DNA of 64,000 nucleotides from Eimeria necatrix (Eukaryota; Apicomplexa; Conoidasida; Eucoccidiorida; Eimeriidae), in NCBI RefSeq assembly GCF_000499385.1, contig NW_013654345.1, positions 62,001 to 126,000 of the forward strand, written 5' to 3'. Shown one piece after another: positions 48,355-60,300 of this stretch (positions are counted from its first letter, which is position 1; each line of letters begins with the position of its first letter). A program made the position numbers and the translations under genes. The notes beneath the pieces were generated by a model. It was not told the origin of the DNA. It saw nothing but the letters and a program-made list of their open reading frames with translations, and ran no database searches.

Positions 48355-51300
48355 ATGTCAATCAAACTCAGGGAATTCATCCGACAAGTTCGAGCGGCAC
48401 GCACAGCTGCTGAGGAAAGGGCTGTAGTGGCGCGAGAATGCGCAAGAATAAGGACCAACTTTAAGGTAACTTCATTCCTGTAGATATACTTAGGTAGTTG
48501 TGTACTGTTTGTACGAACAAGTGCGCTTACGTGCATGTATTCGGAATATTTGTGGTATGCGTATGTTGAAGTGCATGTGTATTGTACACATTCATCTACA
48601 TCAATGTATGAGTCTGTACAGCGTATAAAGCATGCGATTGTGCAGTTTTCGCATGAGTGTTTGCGTACCTTCTTGTCCGTGCCGAAAATAGGCCGAGTAC
48701 CTATCGGCAAGTTAAATGATGGTTCCTGACGGGGCGAACAAGAGTGGACAGAGGCAGACAGCGACAGGAATATAGGGGGGATAGAAATATGGGCAGAGAC
48801 AGTCATCGTGCAAGGGTGTTCAAACGGGGGAGGTCTGACCAACAGACAGACGGAGGAACAGACAAAGGGGCACGAAGATAGACAGCAACGCAGCCATCCT
48901 GAGAATGGGGTCTATATATAACTGGCACGTGTTTTATCCTGTTTGTGTTTCTGACTTTTCTACCGATGTATGCTTGTACGAGCCAATGCTGAAGTTCTCG
49001 TAACAGCTGTACACGTAGTTGAGCATTTTTACCTGTTTTAATGCTGCTTGAAGGAAGGCGACAGCAAGCACCGCCATCGCGACGTGGCGAAGGTGCTCTT
49101 CATATCGATGCTAGGCTATCCCACACAGTTCGCGCAGGTGGAATGTATTAAGCTTGTTGCCAGCAACAGGTGAACAACAGGTGCATCATATGCGGCGTGG
49201 ACAGCTCATGCCTGCCGTTTTGGATCTGCCTCTCTTTTAATATTTTACAGTCTAGAGTGTCATAGGCGCTGCCTTCTTTGGGGGCGCTGCACACATCCAT
49301 TTTGCAATTTTGTTGCACGTGTATGCGCATAAGGGCGATGCACTTACTTGTACCGCATTTTTTTCACCTCGTTGCGTGCCCTGCCATTTGTCTCGTGTGC
49401 GACCCTCTGTGCCCCAGACAGTGCTCACTGCCGCATCTGCCCACCTGCCTGTCTGTCTGTCTGCCTGCATCTCTTTGTATTTCCATAAATTTGTTCGTTT
49501 TTGTTGGACTGCCATACATATATTTTTGCCTTTCCACTTCTTCCTTCGTGATGCTTGTAGGTTTGCAGAGAAGCGCGTAGGTTACTTGGGTTTGACATTA
49601 TTGCTGGACGAGTCCTCTGAAGTGTCTATGCTGTCAACGAATTCCTTAAAGCAAGATCTGCAGCACACAAATCAGTACATCAGCAGCTTGGCACTGTCTG
49701 CATTGGCCAATGGCTCCCCCCGAGAGGTCTGCCGTGCCCTGCTGCCGGAGGTAGAGAGTCTCCTGAGCTGCAGCAACCCCTTTATACGCAAGAAGGCGGC
49801 AGTAGCTGCAGCAAAGTGTGTTCGCCGTTTGGGAGATGAGGCTGTGTCTTGCTTCGCGTCAACGCTTCCAGTACTTGCCACTGACAGGAGCCATGGGGTG
49901 CTCCTTGGAGCCTGCGCGCTGCTGTTCGCCGTACTCGAGACACAGCCAGACCGCAGAGTGGAGTGTCGCCAGCAGCTGCTGCAGCCCCTTGCCAAGGCCC
50001 TCAGGACCTGCAGCTCAGCTAGCCACCCACAAAGCGCCGAATATGACATCGCCGGTATTGTAGATCCTCTTCTTCAGTCCAGGCTTCTTAGGGCCGTTGC
50101 CCTGTTGGCTGAAGTACGGTACAAACCCAGACAGCCACCTGTTCCTGAATGTGCTGCTGGCGCACCTTTTGCAGACCCACGTACTGCTTGCAAGACTCGG
50201 AGAACTGCTGCTACGTTGTTTTACGGTGGTGTTTTCGGCATCTATACAGCTGCTGCCGCGGCGGCAAACAGTACTGCTGCGGCTCCTACTGCTGTCGTTG
50301 TTTCTCCATTTCCTGTTCTTGGCAATGTAATAGCTTTTGCTAGTGTATCGCAGTAGCCAGAAGTCTTGTTCGTTGTCTGGGTGATATCAGGGGGATGCAA
50401 CGGCGACTGCAGCCGTGACGGATTTGCTGGCGCATGTTGCCACCAACACTGACGGATCTAAGAACGCGGGGAATTGCGTGCTGTACGAATGCGTGCGTGC
50501 AATCGTCTCTCTCGACACAGACCAAGGTCAGCTGCATCAGCCCACAGTCCTTAGCTCCGCGCCTCAAGCCTTCTTCTTTGAATCTGTTGCCGTGTTTCCC
50601 ATTTCTTTTTGTTCTTTTGCTGTTGTCTTGCCCACTTATTTTTCTGGTGAGCTTACGCGGCTTACCGTCTTCTTTTGTCCGTTTTATTTTGTGCCCCATT
50701 TTTGTATACTTTGCATATTTATAAGGACCTCTATCCTGTTTGAAATAGCCTGCCCTCTTTTCTCTTTCCATGAGATAATGTCTCCGCCTTTTCTCTTTGT
50801 TGTTGCCACCGTGTTCGAGACCATCGGAGAGGGTGCCATCCAGGTAGAGTCAATTCATATGGCTTGATTTCTGCCGTGTCCGTTGTACTTCAGGTTTGCG
50901 TGTATTGGCTTTAAACATTCTCGGACGGTTTCTGTCTTCTCGAGAACAAAATCTGAAATACGTCGCCCTAGAAACACTTCACCAACTCCTTAGAACAGAC
51001 AGCAGCGCAGTCACCAGACACCGTGACACTCTTCTAGAGTGCCTGAAGGTTAGCCAGACTTAATTTTCCCGACATAGGTGTTAGAGGCCTCGCAGAGCAT
51101 CAGATACAAGTCATAGGGTCAGCGGGTGGGGGAGACCGCCGTAGAGGAGGGCGTTTGAAGCTACGTGACAGCGACGGCAGAGAGCAGCAGGAGCTGCAGC
51201 CATAGCTTGTCTGTCCATGTATCTCAGGATTGTGACACGTCAATCCGTCGGCGGGCTTTGGAGGTGTTGATAGCTCTACTCTCTCCCCAAAATATTCGCG

Positions 51301-54255
51301 TTCTAGGTCGGGAATTGCTTTCATTCCTGCTAATCTGCGACAAGGAGTTAAAGCCCTTCGCAGCTGCCAGATTGGCCATGGCGACTGAGACACATGCGCC
51401 CACGCGACGCTGGCAGTTCGACGCCACTCTCAAGCTCCTGTGTCTCGCAGGTACATTAAGTGTGCTTGTTTGATTTGCGGGGCTGACTGACTAACTTCAG
51501 ATGTCATAAACATCTTAGAGTAGCAACGAGAATAACAGCAGGCAAACTGCGAGACCGCAATGTAAAGCGGCAATACGCAGATAGACAGAGCAGGGGCAAG
51601 ACTGCATAGAAAGCTGAATTAAACAGTGGCAGTGGCAGAGATAGAAAAAGATAATATAATGTACGAAACAGACTGAGGCAAGCGCAAAGAAAGGTGACGT
51701 CAGGAGTGGACAAAAGAGAGGGCACTGCTGTTTTTCTCAATGTTGTTCTTTTTATAGGCCAGTATGTAGAGGAATCGGCAGGCAATGAGTTGCTCTCGGT
51801 AGTCCTTCGGACCCCTGAGCTTCAGAGCTATGCTGTCCACAAGCTTTTCTTCTGTCTTCGAGAGGGCAGCGCCAACAGCCCCGTGCTCGCCAAGGTACAC
51901 GTCAAACAGTAGACGCTGGCTTGCCCGAAACCCTAAAATTGCGGAAATCCAAAGGAAACTTATTTATAACTAACCCGATGTCTTCAGTTGCGTCTGCTGT
52001 CTGTCGGTGCACCTCATGCGGCTAGTGTCTTTTTTCTTAAGAAGTACCTGTTCAGGTTCCAGGGCGTGAGGTGTGTTGGCTTCCCCTTCAGACGGCGCTG
52101 TACTGCGTGGGTGAGTTTGGCGATTTGCTGGTGGCTAAGGACAAAACGCATTTGCTAGCTGCAGATAAGGAACACCTATTGGGGGTCCCTTCGGGGTCCT
52201 CCGATGATCCATCGGCCGCTGCGCTATCTCTTACTGCTGAAGAGGTCGTGGACACCCTGGCGGCGATTAGCCAGGCGCTTCAGGAAGGGCAAGGCAAGAA
52301 AGGAGGGAATGCAGCAGCAATTGCTGTTGCTGCTGCGGCAACTGCAACGAGTGCACCTGCGTTGTCATCTATCACGGAGGCGCTGATGACTTGCCTCGCT
52401 AAACTCACCACAAGATTGCCAGACCAGGTCAGCGTTTGGCTTTGTCTTCCTTTTATTCCTTGCTTTCTCCAGGCTGTTGTCTTCTTTCTGGCCTGTGCCT
52501 CGGTATTGGGCCTTTCCGTTTCTGTCTGTGCCTGTTGCTGTGCCTGTCTTTTTCCCTGTGTGCGTTTGGCATTGTCACTGTCTGGTCGTTTCATCTCTGT
52601 TTCTCTTCTTCTGTCCGTTTTCCCCCCGTTGCCTAATCGGTCTTCCCGTGTCTTCTTCCTTCCTGAATGCTCATGTCTATTCTTTGTTACTTGCGAAAAT
52701 GCCCGTTAATCTTTAAGCTGCTTCTTACCTGCCATTCCGCGTCTCACGTGCTGCTGTTTCCCGCGATCGCCTTGTCTTGTGTTGCGACAGAGGAGTAGGC
52801 TGCTAAACTTGCTGCGGAACTTCACCAGCAGCAGGTTGCTGGAGGTGCAGCAACGCAGCTTGGAGTTTGTGTCACTGCTGGAGTCCACGGAGTGGCAGCC
52901 GGCGGACATTGAGGCAATCTTTGAGCGGATGCCGCTGCAGCAGCAGCAGCATCGCGAGAAACCAGTGGGAGAGGTCTGCTTCGACCTAGCAGATCTTCCC
53001 TCGGATTTGTCCCCTACAGGAGAGAGAGGCCTACCCACTTCAGGTCCCTTGACAGCAAACAAAGCGCAGGCCGTCAACGGCACTGGGGGAGGTGTGTGCG
53101 TTTAACTATTTTTCGCTATTCCCTGTTCTTCCCTTTTCTCGTTGGCAGAGGTGGACTGCCACTTTGTCTCTTATTTGTGGTACTACATGCGGTGGTTTCC
53201 GTCTAGTCATCCTTCCTGTGTCATTAACGTATATCTCTGTCCCTCCTTACTTGCCTAGCTTTGCCCCTCGTGTTTCTACTTTTTTCCCGCCTGAGCAGTG
53301 TCTGTACACTCCAGCATTTGCTTTTGCTGTTTTATTCATGCCGAATGGCTTCACATGCACTGGCGTGGAGTGTCCCTCAGCGCAACTACTCGAGCTCGAC
53401 GACCTTCTAGGCCTTGCCGCCTCCCCGCCCCCTTCCCAAAAGGAGGCGCCTCAGTCTCTTTCTGGCAGCAGCGGCGCAGCAGACAGCAGCAGCAGCAACG
53501 GCGGCTTGGATCTACTTGCCGACCTTTTGGGAGGGGCATCTCTGTCTGCGCCTGGAGCAGTACAACCAAGCTCCCAGCGTTCTAGCGGAGCAACAGGAAC
53601 CGTTGCTCTGCCAGCAGTCACCACAGACCCTTTTGCGGGTCTCATTGACCTTGCGAATCCGCCATCAGCATCATCAGGCTCTGCAGCGGTCTCGCCGCCC
53701 TCGGTGAATTCCGGCGAGCCGCTTGCTTCTCTGCTGGAGTCTGCGTTGAGCCCTCCCAGCCCACAAACTACGGCAGCTGCAGGAGGCGCTACTGATCCAC
53801 TAGCATTGGCTTTGAATGCAGAAAGTACCCCGGATTCAGCAGCGGGGGGACGTGATGGTGTGTTTGCAGTGCAGGTGCTGGATGAAGAAGGCTTGCGCGT
53901 TGTTTTGAAGTGCCGTCGGCTGCCCTCGGCAGCCTGTGAGATTGTTGCCGAGTTCACAGCAAGCCCAAGCAGCAAGCCGCTGCTGCAGTTTCGGTTTGAA
54001 GCTGCTGTACCCAAGTATCTCCAGCTGCAGTTGGACCCCCCGACAGACTCAACAGTGCTTCCGGGGGCCCCTCCAGTGCAGCAGCGCCTGCGTGTCACCT
54101 CTTGCCCAGCAGTGTCAGTAGCAGCTACGAGCCCGCAAAATGAACCAAAGCCACTTCTCATGAAGTGCCGTGTGACGTATCTTAGAGACGGGGAAACAGT
54201 GCAGAAGGGCACCAACGTTGCCTCGTTTCCGGCGGGGCTGCTGGAACCCTACTAG
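48355..54255 (+). CDS. AP1G: AP-1 adaptor complex gamma subunit (gamma-adaptin)
   Basis: The large gamma subunit of AP-1 forms the trunk of the complex and recruits accessory proteins and clathrin. Ten exons join in phase: 48355-48465, 49054-49169, 49561-50113, 50391-50526, 50894-51048, 51228-51450, 51758-51894, 52092-52427, 52791-53091 and 53381-54255, about 980 residues. The start reads [20 protein letters not shown]. The HEAT-like trunk includes [52 protein letters not shown] and [13 protein letters not shown]. The hinge (exon 10) carries LLELD, a clathrin-box match (L-hydrophobic-x-hydrophobic-acidic), followed by DLLGL. The last 130 residues form the gamma-ear domain. Exon 8 contains a Gly/Ala-rich insertion of about 35 residues. 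Intron 1 and intron 2 carry ACAG- and CTGT-rich tracts. Confidence 0.95.
49440..49474 (+). repeat. CTGT/CTGC short tandem repeat in intron
   Basis: Imperfect repeats of CTGT and CTGC (including GTCTGTCTGTCTGCCTGC) lie within the second intron of the gamma-adaptin gene. The reverse-complement type (ACAGA/GACAG) is scattered through intron 1 at about 48.73-48.89 kb. Confidence 0.7.
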
Positions 54256-54962
54256 GGCTCTTAACGCAGCAGCTGCATTCTTTGTACAGGCCTACGCGTA
54301 TATGAAGGATGAAGAAACAAAATTTTCGTGATGAACAACATAAGCGAGCACATGTAACACGTATTCCCATAGGCGCATACACACGTGCAGCCAAGGGAAG
54401 CCAGCTTGAAGCCAATGACTGTGGCAGCAACATGCATGAAGGGTACTATTGGTTCTGCTGCTTTGGTTGGTGCTGCTTGCTCCACGTATACGTGCACACA
54501 TGAACGCTACGAAGAGAAAGGCTACGTCTGTCCGTCTCTGTCGACGGTGTTTGTTTCTGCCAGTTGTTCTAACTGTGGATGGCACCGCCCAAGCTGGAAG
54601 TCCCTGCTTTTGTTAGGCTACCCAGCAGCAAAACACCGCTGCTACGTTGATGTGCGGTGTCTAGCTACCTGATTACAGCATGGCCTTCAATTTCTCCGTG
54701 TATCTGCTGCAGCACCTGGGCAGTGAGTTAATTGGTGACGTCACTGACGGATTCACAATGCCATTCAGAAGCAGTGAGGTACTGCCGGTGTCGGGTTCGG
54801 GTCTCTCAAAGTACAAAATTTAAACACCAACACGCAGAAAGAAATAGTGGTCAAAGCAACAAATTCAACGACGCACACAACGAAAATGCAGATGATTACA
54901 TACGCCCATAAAACACATGAGGTCCAGAAGAGCACAATAGATGTGATTTTCTTGGAATTGCC
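54256..54962. other. Convergent intergenic region
   Basis: This separates the 3' ends of the gamma-adaptin and zinc-finger genes. Open frames of 60-100 codons are present on both strands but have no motifs. Confidence 0.5.
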
Positions 54963-56012
54963 TCATGAAGGGTAGCTCGGGTACGCAAACGCGTTGTCTG
55001 GACTGCAAACATTGGACGTCGAGAGCCCGCCAAGGCCTCTGGAGGGCCCTATAAGGCCCGGTCGCCCCAAAGGTGCTACCTCCCGTTCCCTCCTTCCTAG
55101 CGACTGCCTTGGAGGATCTTGCCCTTTGGTACCATCCCCTGAGCCCCTGATTTTCCTCCCTTGAACTCCCACAGGTTCCTTTACCCTGCTGCTTCCAGAA
55201 GCAGTAGCCAGAGCAGTGGCACCCGGGCGTGCCCCTCCTATCCTGCTGACACCACTAGTGTTCACAGGCCCTGTGGTAGCACCACCGGAGCCCCCAGTCC
55301 CTCCAGCAGGCAGCCCTGAGAGTCCACCACGGTTGGCAGGACAGGGTTCCCGACGCACCTTCGATGCTTGTTCGACGTGCATGGCTGCAGCCGGCCGCTG
55401 CCCCGCTGGCCTTACTGACCCTCGAACTTGCGGAGATGTTGTAAGCCCAGTAGCGGCGTGCCCTCCCTTGGTGCTTGTTGCCGTGGCTCTCTGTGATGTT
55501 TCCTTAAAGGTGCGGCCGCAAGGCGCTGAAGGGGCAGAGGTGGTGTAATACGAACGTGCAGCTGAGACACTGCACCATGAGGGCGAGTCCGGTCGTGGCT
55601 CAGCCTTCTGTATCAGAGGGTCAAACTTCCTCTGCTTAAATGAGTCAAAAGCTTGACGTTTGTGGCTGGAGATGCGTGAGCAGATGTTTTGATGTGTCGC
55701 GATCCTATCTGCGTTAAACCAGCGACCGCAGACCGCACACTGGAGCCTCCCTTGGTCGTCAAAAGCTGTGCTGATGGGTCCACTTGAGGTCTTGCTGGAC
55801 CCCTGGGCCTGAGACTGCATCGCAGCCTTGGGGGCTTTTGGGCACCGCGAAAGGTGCTGATCTAGCTCAAGCTTAAGCACCTCCTGCCCGCAGTGCTGAC
55901 ATGTTAAGCGAATGCTCTTCTGCTTCTCTGCACACGTTTTCTGGTGTATGGGGAGTGACCGAGCGAAGAACTCCCCCCCACACATGTTACAAACGATGCC
56001 TCTGGGCCGCAT
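54963..56012 (-). CDS. C2HC zinc-finger protein, ZC2HC1 type
   Basis: Three C2HC fingers (Cx2Cx11Hx4C) lie in the first 130 residues: CNMCGGEFFARSLPIHQKTC, CQHCGQEVLKLELDQHLSRC and CAVCGRWFNADRIATHQNIC. The block KRQAFDSFKQRKFD follows, matching the ZC2HC1 pattern after the last finger. The remaining 200 residues are Gly/Pro/Arg/Thr-rich and probably disordered. ZC2HC1-type proteins are poorly understood; some are flagellar or RNA-linked, so no function is assigned. The start is the first ATG in frame, just before the first finger; an AG acceptor directly precedes it, so an upstream exon is possible. Length with this start is 349 residues. Confidence 0.85.
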   Translation of the reverse strand: MRPRGIVCNMCGGEFFARSLPIHQKTCAEKQKSIRLTCQHCGQEVLKLELDQHLSRCPKAPKAAMQSQAQGSSKTSSGPISTAFDDQGRLQCAVCGRWFNADRIATHQNICSRISSHKRQAFDSFKQRKFDPLIQKAEPRPDSPSWCSVSAARSYYTTSAPSAPCGRTFKETSQRATATSTKGGHAATGLTTSPQVRGSVRPAGQRPAAAMHVEQASKVRREPCPANRGGLSGLPAGGTGGSGGATTGPVNTSGVSRIGGARPGATALATASGSSRVKEPVGVQGRKIRGSGDGTKGQDPPRQSLGRREREVAPLGRPGLIGPSRGLGGLSTSNVCSPDNAFAYPSYPS

Positions 56013-57328
56013 CCTGAAGATTCGGTGGGAAAATGGCGAATGAAAGGGCAAATTTAGGCCGACTTCTACACAAATATCGCGTGGTCGAGCCAAAGGTGCT
56101 CAAGTACGGGCGACCGCTATGAGTCTTTAAGCACACAGTCAAAAGCTGAAGCTTTACTTGCTAGATACAGGCCTCCCAAGTTCGACACGACGCCAGTGCT
56201 CATACAAAGACCGGTTGAAGCAGGCCAGGGCTAGAGACCCTCGATAGCAGCTGTGAAACCTTCGGCGTAAATCTTCAAGTCGTCACTTCTTTAACGCGCC
56301 TTCAGTCATAACTCGTAGGCTGCCAACGTTCGTGGGTCAACCTGTCGAAATACCTTGAAGTCACGGGACCTGAAATGCTGTAGATTTAAACTTGCGGTGG
56401 AAACCTGCACGTCACGCCAAGGGCACTTTGCGGTTATTCATCAGTCTGCACGTCATACATACAAGTAGCAAATGAGCTTATACACGAGAAAACTTCTAGC
56501 AGGATAATATGAAACTGGTAGGAAACTCCTTTCAAACTGGACTGCAAAACCCTGAACCGCTTCAGTATTTGGGAAGCCAGTGGCACATCTCAGTGAAAGA
56601 AGAAGTAGACAATCTCTTGATTTCTTCAGTCTATATGAATTTGCCGTCATTTATGCAAATTCTTTTCAATTTATGGACCATAGTCCCTGAAGCGAACACA
56701 TAAGGAACATCATGGCGCTCGCTCCAGCCGATGCCACGGTGACACACCAAGCACAAATCGCCCCTTGAGGACCCCTGCAGCCATAAAGAAAATTGCTCCC
56801 GGCAGCATGCTATTTAATGAGTTCAAATGCAGTATTAAACGCAATCCCTGTATTCTGAAGGCCCGAAGAACCGTGGAGTTATCAAGACAGGGCGGTTTCC
56901 AGCTACTCTTGGGCTGGAGGCTGGGAAACGGCTGTGTGAGCAGATTAACCCACAGAAGTTCAAGCCTTATTTTACCCAACAAATGCAACACTAACTCTAC
57001 AGAGTCGATTTCAAGGATAGTTTTTCGCTTGAGCCTCTCCGGTGTACCACTTTGTCTAAAAACGTACTAGCGAGGGCTGCACATAACAAATTTGGCGTGC
57101 TGGAGCTGGAAAACCTTCTTCGTGCAAGAACAAGCCAGGGTCGTTTCTTCATTGTCGCACCGCCTGTGATATTGTCTCCGTACGCGGGGAGTGTTGCTGC
57201 ATGCCAGGGCCTCGTGATGCCACAGTCTGCAGCATTCTCTTTTGGTATGCAATGCTGCGGTTCACTCATATTTCTAGCTTCCCCTTTTCGGCCTTCTAAG
57301 CGCCTGCACCTCCTCAATAGGGCTGAGA
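56013..57328. other. Intergenic region between divergent genes
   Basis: The zinc-finger gene (leftward) and the kinase gene (rightward) diverge from here. Short open frames on both strands show no motifs. Promoters of both genes should lie here, but no element can be named. Confidence 0.5.
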
Positions 57329-60300
57329 ATGACTACTTACGATGCAAGGTCACGTCTCACCGCCTTGCCTTTCAGCATCTGGGTGCTTGCCGTCGCCTAT
57401 ACTCTCTGCAGTGCTAGCTGCATTAGCAACGGTCACTGTTCTCCAGATGGTTCATTCGATCATCCTACTGCCGCCCATTCCTGCAGCAGCAGCGAGAAGA
57501 GGGCAAATAACGAGGTCCGTCGGTCATCACATGACTCTCCGGACGTACTGGAGCTGGGCTTGCCTTCCTCTAATCGAAGTGTAGCTGACAAACGCGCAGA
57601 AACAGTAGAGCTTGTCAGCGACTTCGGTGAGGAAAGCATTGTGGGTATGGGCTCTCTCGTCGAGGGTAAGTACCTCTTGCTTGAACAGCTACACCCCACA
57701 TTATGGGCTTTCTCTGGTGTTCCTGAGGACAGTGGCTCTACAGACGGGCAGCTGCAGATACATCTGAAGCCATCTGATGCTGCTTCTGCGCATGAATCTG
57801 TTCCTCCTGCCACCAGAAGTAGCTGCTACGACGATGGCGGTATTGACCAGTCGACCACGTGGAAACAGACCAATGGTTCTTGGAGCCGGACTAGCGAGCC
57901 GCCCTATCTCTCTTCTGAACCTCGTTCTAGGCCGCTTCTTCTCCCTCCTGGCATAGGGGCAGCAAAAGTTACAACAGGAGCAGCCCTTGCAGCAGCTGTA
58001 GTCTCTGTACGCTTCGATGTGGTCATCTCCCGGCAGGCCGGGGCCAAATCCCAGGGTTTCTGCATTGATCCTTCCATGTAGGAGGCTTCGGTGTTTCAGG
58101 GCACTAGCCAAGGCGAGGGTAGAGGATGGGGGACAAAGCACAAACAAACACGGGGATAGAATGATGCAAAATGGCTGCTCCATGTAGTTGCTCAATGAAA
58201 CGTCACCCCATTTGTAGAAATATACTTTCATATTCGCAGTCAAACGCAACGCAAAAGAAACATGTGTGCGCTTATGCAGAATTCTTCGTGCCTTGCCATT
58301 TTGGTTTCACTGGCCATCACTGCCGTCACCACAGGACAGCAGCCGGAACAGCAGGAGTAGCGGCAGTGGTCCCGGTTCCCGCTACCGAGTTTTTGGGCGT
58401 TTAGGGGGTGGTGCCTACGGAGAGGTGAGGTGCTGCCAGTTCCTGGTTACAGTTGATTGGTTGCAAATTACGCTGGAGTGGGTATTGCCGTTGCTGCTAC
58501 TACTCTGGTAATTATGAGTTCCGAACAGCTGTTATTTTGGACCATAGGTTTGGAGTGCGATAACTCTCGACAGCGAGGCGCCGTTTGTCGAGACAGTCCT
58601 TAAACGGATGCGCTGCGATACCTTTTCGGCGCTTGGGGACCCTGCAGGCCAGAAGCAGCATGGACAACAGAGAGAGCGCGCACAGAGAGGCTTTGCTCGC
58701 GAGGTGTTTTTTGGTGGGTCTGCTTCTGCGGTTTGCACAATCACCTCTATTTGAGCACACGAGATACGGTTTCGTCTTCAGTAGCTGCTACTGTTGGAGC
58801 TGCTCCTGCTCTGACTACTGCCATGCCTGATGTTTTAATGGTGTTACTGCCGCTACAGGTTTGCTGCTGCGTGACGTGCCTCACATCTCCCGTTTCGTCG
58901 AGGTTCTTCCCACGTACCCATCTGCTGCCTCGCCGGGTGCCTTTGCACCGCGAGCAACAGGGGGCGCAACTGTAGAGGAGTCAGCAGCTGCAGCTGCTGA
59001 AGCCGCTACGTTCCTCCCTGAAATGACTAAGGAGGACTTAATGACTGCGGCGATGAGCGCGAGACAGAGCTGCTGCGGCCAGTGGCTGGTGTTCGCTAAT
59101 GAGGGTGTCTGCCTCACCCACCTCTTCTTTGTTGCAGACAAAGGAGGCAGCGGCCTTTTGGAACCTGTGGGCTGCAGCCATGTCTCGTCTCAAAATGCCA
59201 GCAGATCTCTTTAATATTGACAGCGGCAACAGCAAGAACAGCAGTGACTGAAGCAGTACTTGTGATATCTGCTGCAATATTTGCTCAACGCTGTTCACGC
59301 TATTGCCTTGTTTTTTGTTTCTTCGGCTGCACACTTCTTGATTGCAATTATACTAGTGGCGCATTTACTTGCTGCGGTTCTTCTTTAACACAGCATTTGC
59401 TGCAAATAGCTTGCTACTTCTTTCTTTCTACTTTCGGCTCCTGCTGATGCTTTCAGAACGCCTTATGGTGGTACTTGAAGGCCTCCGCGCGCATCAGACC
59501 TCCGCCGAGTCATGTGCGGCACTTCGCAGCAGCGGCAGTAGCAGCAGTAGCAACGGATGCTCCGTTTTTTCCGTTGCTTCTGCAGCTACGAGAAAGCGGG
59601 AGCGAACTTCTACTGGTCATCCGTGAGGTGTTGCAGCAGCTGTTGCTAGCCTTGCGGGAAACGCACAAGCGACAGATAACTCACAGAGACATCAAGCTGG
59701 TGAGTGGTACGATGCACTGTGGTCTCCTAGAACAATGAAGATGAGACAGGGGGATAAGTATGTAGACATGCAGAGATATCGAGGCAAAAATAGTGAGAGG
59801 TGGAGGTGCGGAAAGATAGAGAGGGAAGTTTAGAGATCCATACTTACAGGCAAACTGAAGACTCAACGTCTTTACTTGCCCATGAGTACTCGCCGCATGT
59901 ATGCTACTTTCTTTCTTGTGCAGCATTTGTTACTGCTGCTGTCACCACTGCTGCTTCCACTGCTGTTGCTGCGTAGGAAAACGTTTTGCTTCATCCGTCC
60001 CTGCCCCTTGCTGTTAGACTGGTCGACTGGGGCAGCGCTGTCACCAACGACACGGCGTCGCCTGTGGCCCTTGGTGAGCGATAGAAGGCTTTAGAGGGCT
60101 GTTAATTGGTTTTTGCGCCAAGTTACTTACTCGTGTCCGTGTAGCTTTAAGCGTGGAGCCCTTGTGACTAAATTATACAGTCCAGTTATCTTTTAGGGCG
60201 CTTTCTTTTAGCCAGGCGAGTAAAGGCAGTTTGCATACATATATGGTTTTAGATGCACCCTATTGTATACAAGCTTGCGTATGCGTAATCTGGACAAGGG

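Noticed and set aside
53451..54215. 254-codon open frame on the minus strand opposite the last gamma-adaptin exon
   Set aside because: It is the antisense shadow of a low-complexity hinge and ear domain that matches AP-1 gamma; composition is explained by the sense gene.
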